The notes under the pieces were generated by a model. The model was given only the letters and a program-made list of their open reading frames with translations. It did no database searches and was not told the DNA's origin. Positions 34,603-41,463 of a DNA stretch of 64,000 nucleotides are shown piece by piece; position 1 is the stretch's first letter; every line of letters starts with the position of its first letter. Where the stretch lies: positions 118,668 through 182,667 of the forward strand of contig NZ_JACOQI010000006.1 in assembly GCF_014297285.1 (NCBI RefSeq), written 5' to 3'. Origin of the DNA: Dysosmobacter segnis (GTDB lineage: Bacteria > Bacillota > Clostridia > Oscillospirales > Oscillospiraceae). The position numbers and the translations under genes are program-made.

Positions 34603-35169
34603 TCACTCAATCAGCCGCGCTTTCACCAAAACCGGACGAAGGGTGGTGAACAGGGTATAGAGCAAAATTGCCTGGAAGGGCAGACAGATCAGGTTTTTGA
34701 TGGCGCTGCCGCTGGCGGTGACGTACCACGCCTTGCCGCTGAGAATAGCCATCCAGAGTGCGCCCAAGGTCACATTCTGGATATTGGTCAGCAATTTCGC
34801 CCAAAAGACTCTACCAAACGTAATTTTCGACTTGTAGAAAAACAAAGAGTATACGAAAACACCCAGCATGGTGGTCAGGGTATAACCGGGAAAGAAAGGG
34901 TAGCCGCCGCCACCGGTGATGAAAAAGCTCAGCAGATCCTCCGCCACGGCAAACACAACGCCCAGTACAGGTCCGCAGACCCATGCGCACACCGCCCGGG
35001 CCAGGAAGCCCCAGGTGATTTTGGCACCGCCCCACAGGGGCACCGACGGAATGGCGGCCAGCGCCATGCACAAAGCGATGCACAGCGCCGCAAAGGTCAA
35101 CTTCCGGACGTCTTTCAGCTCATTGGCGGCTGTGCGCCAATAGCCGACGGAAAAGGGGTGGGGATACAT
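34603..35169 (-). CDS. folT: Folate-specific ECF transporter S component FolT
   Basis: This is the substrate-binding membrane component of an energy-coupling-factor importer. The 188-residue protein has about six hydrophobic segments, typical of S components (FAALCIALCMALAAIPSVPL, then FLARAVCAWVCGPVLG). The folate specificity is inferred from the tetrahydrofolate riboswitch in its leader. The start at 35169 follows GAAGGAGGAATTTT, and that ribosome site lies inside a sequestering hairpin. The ATPase and T subunits are not in this window and are presumably shared. Confidence 0.88.
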   Translation of the reverse strand: MYPHPFSVGYWRTAANELKDVRKLTFAALCIALCMALAAIPSVPLWGGAKITWGFLARAVCAWVCGPVLGVVFAVAEDLLSFFITGGGGYPFFPGYTLTTMLGVFVYSLFFYKSKITFGRVFWAKLLTNIQNVTLGALWMAILSGKAWYVTASGSAIKNLICLPFQAILLYTLFTTLRPVLVKARLIE

Positions 35170-35177
35170 AAAAAATT

Positions 35178-35213
35178 CCTCCTTCTGTGGGCAGTTACGC
35201 CGCACAGAGGAGG
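35178..35213 (-). promoter_or_regulatory. Ribosome-site sequestering hairpin of the folT leader
   Basis: CCTCCTCTGTG can pair with CACAGAAGGAGG, whose GGAGG is the folT ribosome site. The arms lie downstream of the THF aptamer, suggesting that folate binding shuts off translation rather than transcription. Confidence 0.65.
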
Positions 35214-35247
35214 CCGGGCAAGCACCGCCCGCCGGTTCCGGTATGCG

Positions 35248-35356
35248 GCAGCGGGATGCGAAGCACACACTGCGGAAATCTCCTTTCGTCCGGCGGACAA
35301 CTCCCCGTTCCTCCGGCACTGTGGCCTGTTGGCCGACACGCGTGCTTCTACTCTGC
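35248..35356 (-). ncRNA. Tetrahydrofolate (THF) riboswitch
   Basis: The minus-strand leader contains the conserved elements of the folT-associated THF aptamer: GCAGAGTAGAAGCAC, a GCGTG segment, ACGGGGAGTTGTCC followed by GGACGAAAGGAG, then GTGTGCTTCGCATCCCGCTGC closing the outer helix. The motif is known upstream of folT in Firmicutes and represses when folate is sufficient. Confidence 0.85.
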
Positions 35357-35456
35357 CTCTATTTGGTAGTATTTTACTATGCCTTTCCCAAAAATGCAAG
35401 GCCATCTCCTTCCCGGCTTGGATTTTTCCGGAGATTTTTTCGAAAAGGCGCAAAAT

Positions 35457-35502
35457 CCAGAGAAAAGCGGAACATCCGATCGGATGTTCCGCTTTTCTCT
35501 GG
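35457..35502 (-). terminator. 46-bp perfect palindrome, terminator of the tRNA-Arg gene
   Basis: A perfect 46-bp palindrome centred at 35479/35480 directly follows, and slightly overlaps, the tRNA 3' end. On the minus strand it ends in TTTTCTCTGGATTTTG. It is probably the original tRNA terminator. Confidence 0.7.
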
Positions 35503-35544
35503 CACCCCGGACTGGAGTCGAACCAGCGGCCTAACGCTTAGGAG
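35500..35544 (-). tRNA. tRNA-Arg(CCU) 3' fragment, the attachment site of the integrated island
   Basis: On the minus strand this reads an anticodon loop CTCCTAA (anticodon CCU), the 3' strand of the anticodon stem GCGTT, a 5-nt variable loop, a T arm with TTCGACT loop, a 7-nt acceptor strand and an encoded GCCA end. The matching 5' strand of the anticodon stem is missing: homology stops at the anticodon loop. It therefore marks one end of an element integrated into tRNA-Arg; the restored tRNA should lie beyond the window. Confidence 0.8.
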
Positions 35545-35767
35545 TATGGCGTACCATTTCGTAAATTGTTCATATCATATCTTCCCGTGTTGTTTCTTCG
35601 CAAATTGTGCTGCCTGGAGGCAGGTCAATTTGCACAAATTCCCCTGAAATATGCTGCCTTACAACTGCTTTTCAAATGTCGTATTAGCAAGGTATTAGCA
35701 GGAACCCCTTGTGACAGAGGGCTTCCAGGGGCCATTTCAAAATGCTATTAGCAGGGAGGATGATTTT
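35545..35767. other. Element end with inverted and direct repeats (putative integrase/excisionase sites)
   Basis: This 223-base region holds an inverted repeat at 35600-35633 (GCAAATTG/CAATTTGC around CTGCCT/AGGCAG) and three copies of TATTAGCA at 35682, 35693 and 35746. Such repeats next to an attachment site and an excisionase gene fit recombinase arm sites. No gene is present. Confidence 0.45.
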
Positions 35768-35971
35768 ATGAGCACCAACGAAAAAGGGACGCCCCAAAGC
35801 AGGACATACACCGTGAATGACATCGCAGCCATTCTCGGTATCGGCCGCGCTTCGGCCTATAAACTCGCCAACTCCGGATTGTTCAAGACGATCCGCATCG
35901 GCAACATGATCCGCATCTCCAGGAAGTCCTTTGAGGATTGGCTGAGGGCGGAGGGGCTGGACGAGGAATAG
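35768..35971 (+). CDS. Excisionase-like helix-turn-helix DNA-binding protein
   Basis: A 67-residue protein of the excisionase/HTH_17 family. It has a winged-helix signature TVNDIAAILGIGRASAYKLA followed by KTIRIGNMIRISRKSFEDWL, typical of directionality factors of tyrosine-recombinase elements. The start at 35768 follows GGAGGATGATTTT. It lies 223 bp from the tRNA fragment, where xis genes usually sit, but no integrase follows; the next gene is on the opposite strand. The integrase may lie at the far end of the island or be lost. Confidence 0.75.
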   Translation: MSTNEKGTPQSRTYTVNDIAAILGIGRASAYKLANSGLFKTIRIGNMIRISRKSFEDWLRAEGLDEE

Positions 35972-35987
35972 AATAAGAACAATGGCA

Positions 35988-36020
35988 CCGCCACAGGCTA
36001 TTAACCTGTGGCGGTTTGAT
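35988..36020 (+). terminator. Terminator of the excisionase gene
   Basis: A perfect 10-bp stem (CCGCCACAGG) with a 7-nt loop is followed by TTTGATATG. It also faces the end of the convergent E2-E1-JAB gene. Confidence 0.6.
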
Positions 36021-36035
36021 ATGTAACATTTTTCT

Positions 36036-38195
36036 TTAAATGGATTGCAAATAAACAGAAAAGTTTGAGTCACCAACGATTAACATACATCCTGGATTGC
36101 CTTGTGCCAGAGTATAGTCTGAAATAGATTTCAGAAGTATCAAATCATATTTACTTGGCTGCGTAGAGGCTGTCGGATGTGAGTGCCACTCTCCTATATA
36201 GGTTAAGTTTCCTATTGTTATTTCTTCTAATCGTTCTATTTGTTTCAACAATCCATTATGCCCACGAACATAGGCATTAGGGTATTCCTCACTGTCAGAG
36301 GGTGAATCTATTATATCAACAATATAGCAAATATTATGTTCATAGTCATATGCTCCAATTAAAACTCCACCGGTTTCATTGGGTAATTTATTCCTTCTCT
36401 GATCATACATCTGTGTAATTAAAGATGATGAAATTTTAATTTTCCATCCGTTGCAATTAATTTCCTGAAATATTTCACCGATTTTTTTGTATCGAGTGAT
36501 AGAAAGATCATCATATACCCACATAGAAACAGTAGCATTGGGGGAAGAGAATATTTGTTTAATTGCTGAACTACAAAGCCCGGAAAAAATTGAAGCATTA
36601 TCTTGTGGATACACAAGGCTTGCCCCTCGGCAAGTCGAAGAATATAGAACTTTGCGATCCGATTTTAAATGGTGCCACAACTTTTTTTCTCTGATAAGCA
36701 GGCGATAATATTGCATTTCCAATACATCTAATGTAATACTTCGATCTGCACTTTCCAAAAGCATAATTAATGCAGTTCCTGTAGGATTCATAAAGAAACT
36801 TACTGACCTTGTTTTACCGGCTAGTTCATGAGAAAGGTATCTTTCGGCAGCAACAGATGCAGTACAGTCTACCACGAGGGTTGCTTCACTAATCGAAGCC
36901 CGAATTTTTTCTTGCTCAGATTTACTAAAAATATCTGATGAAATAACTGCCTTAATAATATTATCTTTGCCGTCGAAAAGGAGGTTAGCATACTGTTGCA
37001 TGGCTTGTGCCTTATTTTGACCAATGCTGTCTTGATTTAGGCAATGTCTTGCTAAATTATGTGGATAAAGCGCATCCGGATCAATATAGGTCCAGTTTCC
37101 ATAGCCAGCGCGAATACAATTATTAGCAATTTGTGAACCCAGTGCGCCAAGGCCAATTTGAACAATATTATCGTTGTGTTCGGTAATCGTGCCTTCGTTA
37201 AGAAAAGTGGCAAACTGACTATTAAACTGATAGAACATCTCAAAAGGAATAATTGAAATATTCTTATAGTCTTCTGCGGGTTTAACTTTTTCTAATTTAT
37301 TTTTCTTGCTTCTGTGGTATCCAAAGGCTTGATATAAAGACTGAAAAGTATCCGATACTTGAAATGCCTTGATGTAGTAACGTTCAGGCTCCTCGCCTTC
37401 AGATCTTGAAAGACCAATGCGAATAGCTAATAGTACTCCACTATTTCGTAACTCTGTTTCTTTTTCTTGAAATATAGTTTTATACAGCGAAGTTTGTTTG
37501 ACTGCCCAGATTTCTGAAAAACGAGTTTCAAGTTCCTTTAGAATGTTTTCTTCAAATGCATCGTCTAACTCCCCTAGCGTTTGGGGCATCCTATTGATAA
37601 TATTTTTCGTATAGTTCTTCTTTATGACCGCACTTAAAAGTATGTACACTCTGCCTTCGGTTATGTTTTCAAGAGCAATTTCTTTGTAAAGTATACTATT
37701 TAAAGTTTTAATTCTTTTAAGTCTAACAAACGGATACCCAGAATCCGATAGAATAAGGCCATCACATGTACCAGGGAAATAAGGCTCTAGTGGCTGATCT
37801 GCTTGATGAAGTTGTGCACGTGCCGTTTGCTCAAACCAATAGACAATTCTCCGAAGGAACATACTTGCATTAAATGTATATCTGATATCGTTAAATGGAA
37901 CATCGAATAGACATAAGGTTTTTCGACCATCTGGCAGCACATTTAAATGAGGGACTATCGGAAAATCATCACGACAATATACAACAGGAAGGTCGTCGTC
38001 AACGGAAATAATATTAACACGTTCAATTGTCTTCACAAGATAAACTGGATATTGAGGAATTTCCATTGGACCAATATCTATAGTAATAACCTCAGCTCCG
38101 TCTATGTCTTGCACGCTAACTAATTTCCCTAACCCAGTTGCACTCAGATTTTTTAGGATATTTGTAGCAAAAGCAGTTTTACATGTGTAATCCAC
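36036..38195 (-). CDS. Fused E2-like/E1-like (ThiF)/JAB protein
   Basis: A 719-residue protein with three ubiquitin-pathway-like domains. Residues 70-150 look like a bacterial E2 (HLNVLPDG, then KTLCLFD with candidate catalytic C95). Residues 330-560 are an E1/ThiF adenylation domain: GLGALGSQ at 348-355, D372 and the NLARH box at 380-384, with a candidate thioester cysteine C522 in SSTCRGAS. Residues 595-719 are a JAB/MPN protease with an intact JAMM set: E607, H671, H673, S681 and D684. Similar fusions occur in CBASS Cap2/Cap3 and other anti-phage conjugation systems, but no nucleotidyltransferase or ubiquitin-like gene is here. It follows the MBL gene by 9 nt and is AT-rich compared with the core. 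Confidence 0.85.
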   Translation of the reverse strand: MDYTCKTAFATNILKNLSATGLGKLVSVQDIDGAEVITIDIGPMEIPQYPVYLVKTIERVNIISVDDDLPVVYCRDDFPIVPHLNVLPDGRKTLCLFDVPFNDIRYTFNASMFLRRIVYWFEQTARAQLHQADQPLEPYFPGTCDGLILSDSGYPFVRLKRIKTLNSILYKEIALENITEGRVYILLSAVIKKNYTKNIINRMPQTLGELDDAFEENILKELETRFSEIWAVKQTSLYKTIFQEKETELRNSGVLLAIRIGLSRSEGEEPERYYIKAFQVSDTFQSLYQAFGYHRSKKNKLEKVKPAEDYKNISIIPFEMFYQFNSQFATFLNEGTITEHNDNIVQIGLGALGSQIANNCIRAGYGNWTYIDPDALYPHNLARHCLNQDSIGQNKAQAMQQYANLLFDGKDNIIKAVISSDIFSKSEQEKIRASISEATLVVDCTASVAAERYLSHELAGKTRSVSFFMNPTGTALIMLLESADRSITLDVLEMQYYRLLIREKKLWHHLKSDRKVLYSSTCRGASLVYPQDNASIFSGLCSSAIKQIFSSPNATVSMWVYDDLSITRYKKIGEIFQEINCNGWKIKISSSLITQMYDQRRNKLPNETGGVLIGAYDYEHNICYIVDIIDSPSDSEEYPNAYVRGHNGLLKQIERLEEITIGNLTYIGEWHSHPTASTQPSKYDLILLKSISDYTLAQGNPGCMLIVGDSNFSVYLQSI

Positions 38196-38204
38196 TTTTT
38201 CCTC

Positions 38205-39299
38205 CTATTGCTTCCCTGCTCGAGGGGCGGATTTCTTAAAGTAAACTTCTTGCATTCTATCTTGCTTCAAAGTAACACCAAAAGAGTCAATTACAAATTT
38301 AATAGGAGTCGGCTTTCCGCCACTAAACGGAATATGTTCCATAGTTGCTAGGAACTTTACATCCGGGCTAGTATACTTTTCGTATGCGCGCTTTGCGCAC
38401 ATATGAGGAGGAGATGTTTCCTCTGTAATCTTGAGACATGAGGCTACCATATGAGCATTTGTTGTGGCTTGCTCAAGAAGCCACTGAACATTATCTGTAG
38501 GTGTAATAATTCGAACAGCTTTTTCGCCTTTTTCATTTAATCCGGTATAGCTACAGTGGTGTGGAATATCATAAATATCCCACGCAAGAAAAGATTCGTT
38601 GCTATTAGCTTGAGAGATATCTACAATTTTATCTAAAACCTGATAGGGGGTGTCTCCGGTTATCAGCAAATTAGTCTCGCGCTCATTATTAAACAAGCGA
38701 ACTTGCAAAACAAGCGACGGATCGTTTTTATCTTGTATATCTTCGCTATCATCGGAAAAGGGCGCGTGCACAAACACCTGCATTTCCTCGTTTAAAGAAT
38801 CCGGTAGATTTATAACTTGGCCTGCATGTATGATTAAGTCGGACACATCATCATAATCAATCTCGTGATCGGTTAACCATTTTTCTAAGCTGTCTGGCTC
38901 AGCAAATACTTTGATTCCATATTTATTTTTCAAACGATGTCTTGCTTCCGCACGAATGATTTTGGCGTCAGATTGGTTTTCCAAATCCGTATCCAATAAG
39001 AATGCGGCAGAAACCCATAGTTCTTTGATTTTAGCTCTACTCTCTGATTGATATGCTTTTGCATGATCTAGGTAAAAAAACTCGCTAGCACCATGTGTAT
39101 GATCATCGTGAGCATGAGAAAACATCACTACATCAAATTCTTTAATCGTAGACAGTTCTTTTTTAATATCATATCGTGTATCTGTTGTTGACCCGTCATA
39201 CATTGCTGCATAGTCAAAAAGTAATTTGGCTCCATTTCCCAGCTCAAGCAAACATGTCTCAGCATTTCCAAGGGGATAAAAAGTAAGTGTTTGTGACAT
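38205..39299 (-). CDS. Metallo-beta-lactamase-fold protein (ComEC-C-like), partner of the E2-E1-JAB gene
   Basis: A 364-residue soluble protein of the MBL superfamily. It has the metal motif SHAHDDHTHG at 61-70, a bridging aspartate in ITGDTPY (D216), and PHH at 246-248, matching the ComEC/Rec2-type hydrolase group whose members act on nucleic acids or nucleotides. There is no signal peptide or membrane helix. It is the first gene of the operon, with a good promoter 91 nt upstream. The tight spacing to the E2-E1-JAB gene implies a shared process; the reaction is unknown. Confidence 0.85.
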   Translation of the reverse strand: MSQTLTFYPLGNAETCLLELGNGAKLLFDYAAMYDGSTTDTRYDIKKELSTIKEFDVVMFSHAHDDHTHGASEFFYLDHAKAYQSESRAKIKELWVSAAFLLDTDLENQSDAKIIRAEARHRLKNKYGIKVFAEPDSLEKWLTDHEIDYDDVSDLIIHAGQVINLPDSLNEEMQVFVHAPFSDDSEDIQDKNDPSLVLQVRLFNNERETNLLITGDTPYQVLDKIVDISQANSNESFLAWDIYDIPHHCSYTGLNEKGEKAVRIITPTDNVQWLLEQATTNAHMVASCLKITEETSPPHMCAKRAYEKYTSPDVKFLATMEHIPFSGGKPTPIKFVIDSFGVTLKQDRMQEVYFKKSAPRAGKQ

Positions 39300-39389
39300 T
39301 CTTTGCTCCTTTCACATCTATGCGCCCGTTTTGTATTTTTAAATCACCCATTTGATGCGTTTTTAAATGATGAGTAAATCGACAATAGC

Positions 39390-39418
39390 ATTATACCATC
39401 GTTTTCCAATTGCAGCAA
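39390..39418 (-). promoter_or_regulatory. Promoter of the MBL/E2-E1-JAB operon
   Basis: On the minus strand a -35 TTGCTG (39413-39418), 17-bp spacer and consensus -10 TATAAT (39390-39395) precede the MBL start by 91 nt. The leader between them contains an AAAGGAG site and no obvious operator. Confidence 0.75.
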
Positions 39419-39464
39419 GAAAGGTTTATCTCCATTACTATGTTCTAATGTATATAAGCTGTAA

Positions 39465-39493
39465 GCCATAGGTTATAAGCCTATGGCATTTTT
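39465..39493 (+). terminator. Orphan terminator hairpin
   Basis: GCCATAGG and CCTATGGC flank a 7-nt loop, followed by ATTTTTTATG on the plus strand. No plus-strand gene lies upstream, so it may be a relic of a lost gene or insulate the MBL promoter. The rest of 39300-39725 holds the MBL promoter and an AT-rich stretch with no gene. Confidence 0.55.
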
Positions 39494-39725
39494 TATGAAT
39501 GATTTTGATTTTCATTCTGTTGCTCACTCTAATACCTTTATAGGTGACGCACTAAACTCAACAGAACTGTCCCGGAAGGGGGCAAAAATCTAATATTTTT
39601 TCTTTTACAATCAGTTGGAAGGCTACCGCCCATAGGTTTTCCCCTCCGGGGCATCCGGGCGGCATAGAGGCCGCTTTTTTCCCGAAAACGAACACTTTTT
39701 CAGGCCGCCGAAAGGAGGTGATACC

Positions 39726-40619
39726 ATGGCGGTATTTCGTATTGAGAAAACCCGAGACTACACGGTGATGTCCAACCACCACCTGCGCAATGCGGGGCTG
39801 TCTCTGAAATCCAAGGGGCTGCTCTCCATGATGCTGTCCTTGCCGGAGGACTGGAACTACACCACTAGGGGCCTGGCCAAAATCTGCAAGGAGGGCACGG
39901 ACAGCATCGGCTCCGCCCTGAAGGAGCTGGAGCGTGCCGGGTACATAGTCCGCAACCGCCTCCGGGACAGCAAGGGTAAAATCGTGGATGTGGAGTATGT
40001 CATCTACGAAACTCCCCATCCCCCGGACACGGGCCAGCCGTGTGAGGACGAGCCGGATACGGCTTGTCCAGATACGGAAAACCCGGATATGGATAACCCA
40101 TGTCTGGAAAACCGGCCGCAATTAAATAAAGAGAAAAGAAATCCTGAAGAACAAAATACTGATTCATCAAGTACGGAAGGATCAAATCCTATCCAATCAA
40201 GCCCCCAAACCCCCGCAGGGGGCAGCCGGACCGGACGGGACTGGATGCGGGAGCGAGAGAGCTATCGGGAACTGATTTTGGAGAATATCGAGTATGACTA
40301 TCTATGCCGGGATGACCGGCTGGACCGGGATATGCTGAACGAGCTGGTGGAGCTTATGGTGGATACCGTTTGTTCCCACAGGGAGACGATCCGCATTGCC
40401 GGGGACGACTATCCGGCGGAGGTGGTCAAATCCCGGTTCCTGAAGCTGAACAGTTCTCACATCGAGTATGTGTTGGACCGTATGCGGGAGAACACCACCT
40501 ATGTCCGCAACATCAAGAAATATCTGCTGGCTGCCCTGTATAACGCCCCGGCCACCATCGACAGCTACTATGCGTCCCTGGTGAACCACGACCTGTACGG
40601 CAGCGGAGAAAGGAGGTAA
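39726..40619 (+). CDS. Replication initiator-like protein with N-terminal HTH (DUF6017 type)
   Basis: A 297-residue protein. The first 90 residues form a winged-helix domain common in replication and regulatory proteins of Firmicutes conjugative elements (SLKSKGLLSMMLSLPEDWNY, then GTDSIGSALKELERAGYIVR). A low-complexity linker follows, then a C-terminal helical domain (EYDYLCRDDRLDRDMLNEL). It probably initiates element DNA replication or controls transfer genes. The start follows AAAGGAGGTGATACC. It is the first gene of the conjugative remnant, with pcfB 6 nt downstream. Confidence 0.7.
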   Translation: MAVFRIEKTRDYTVMSNHHLRNAGLSLKSKGLLSMMLSLPEDWNYTTRGLAKICKEGTDSIGSALKELERAGYIVRNRLRDSKGKIVDVEYVIYETPHPPDTGQPCEDEPDTACPDTENPDMDNPCLENRPQLNKEKRNPEEQNTDSSSTEGSNPIQSSPQTPAGGSRTGRDWMRERESYRELILENIEYDYLCRDDRLDRDMLNELVELMVDTVCSHRETIRIAGDDYPAEVVKSRFLKLNSSHIEYVLDRMRENTTYVRNIKKYLLAALYNAPATIDSYYASLVNHDLYGSGERR

Positions 40620-40625
40620 TCACTC

Positions 40626-41114
40626 ATGCAGGAAGAAGTCACCCAGCGCACCGTTGCCCTCTGTGTGGAGGCCACCAAGCTCTCCGCCGGGATGCTGCAA
40701 CAGGCCATGAAAAAAGTGCTGGACGAGATGCAGAAAGGCGTGACCGACCACAAGACCAAGCTGCACCACGGAAAACAGACCCTCCGGCAGCTTATGAAGC
40801 ACAACACCGGCGTTTCCAATATCGAGATCACCGACCAGAACATCCGGGCCTTTTCCGCCACCGCCAAGAAGTACGGCATTGACTTCGCGCTGAAAAAGGA
40901 CACCAGCGGAGAGATACCCCGCTATCTGGTGTTTTTCAAGGGCCGGGATGCCGACGTTATCACGGCGGCCTTCCGGGAGTTCTCCGCAAAGAACCTGGAG
41001 AAAGAGAAAAAGCCCTCCATCCGCAAGGAACTGGAGCAGGCAAAGCAGCAGTCCAAAGCCCAGCACCGCCAGCGGGAGAAGGTCAAGACCAAAGACCGGG
41101 GTGTGGAATTATGA
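40626..41114 (+). CDS. pcfB: PcfB-family relaxosome accessory protein
   Basis: A 162-residue protein of the PcfB/DUF3801 family. PcfB and the coupling protein PcfC act at the cell pole in the pCF10 conjugation system. The conserved EVTQRTVALCVEATKLSAGM and the region around NIRAFSATAKKYGIDFALKK are visible; the C-terminus is lysine- and glutamine-rich. The start follows GGAGGTAATCACTC. It overlaps the virD4 start by 4 nt, the usual pcfB-virD4 arrangement. Confidence 0.85.
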   Translation: MQEEVTQRTVALCVEATKLSAGMLQQAMKKVLDEMQKGVTDHKTKLHHGKQTLRQLMKHNTGVSNIEITDQNIRAFSATAKKYGIDFALKKDTSGEIPRYLVFFKGRDADVITAAFREFSAKNLEKEKKPSIRKELEQAKQQSKAQHRQREKVKTKDRGVEL

Positions 41115-41416
41115 CGGTTGATTTGAAGAAGGTTCTCATCCTCAACCTTCCGTATCTGCTGTTCGTGTATCTCTTTGATAAGCTCTGCCAGGCGGTGCGC
41201 CTTGCGCCCGGTCTTGACGCCTCTGAAAAGTTCCTGCATTTGAGCCAGGGCTTTACGGAGGCGTTTTCTTCTGGCCTGCCCAGCCTGCATTCCCTGGACC
41301 TGTTGGCAGGTATTGCCGGGTCTGTCATTGTCCGGCTGGCGGTGTACGCCAAAGGGAAAAACGCCCGCAAATACCGCAAGGGCATCGAGTACGGCAGCGC
41401 CCGGTGGAGTGCATAA
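41111..41416 (+). pseudogene. VirD4/TraG coupling protein, 5' fragment (split by IME1)
   Basis: The first about 99 codons of a conjugative coupling protein: two hydrophobic segments (LILNLPYLLFVYLFDKL and LLAGIAGSVIVRLAV) and the start of the ATPase domain, KGIEYGSARW. Translation then runs into inserted DNA at 41407 and stops after two extra codons. The missing part continues, in frame, at 49086 after removal of the insert: the joined sequence reads GSARW-GTAADIAPYVDP, normal for VirD4. The fragment could still be made as a short membrane protein but cannot act as a coupling ATPase. Confidence 0.9.
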
Positions 41417-41463
41417 TTTTAAGTGTAAATGACACATACATGGACGCACAGGAGGTTATGCAC

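Noticed and set aside
36036..39299. Calling the module a CBASS operon
   Set aside because: No CD-NTase and no effector gene are adjacent, so CBASS itself is not supported; only the E2/E1/JAB parts are shared.
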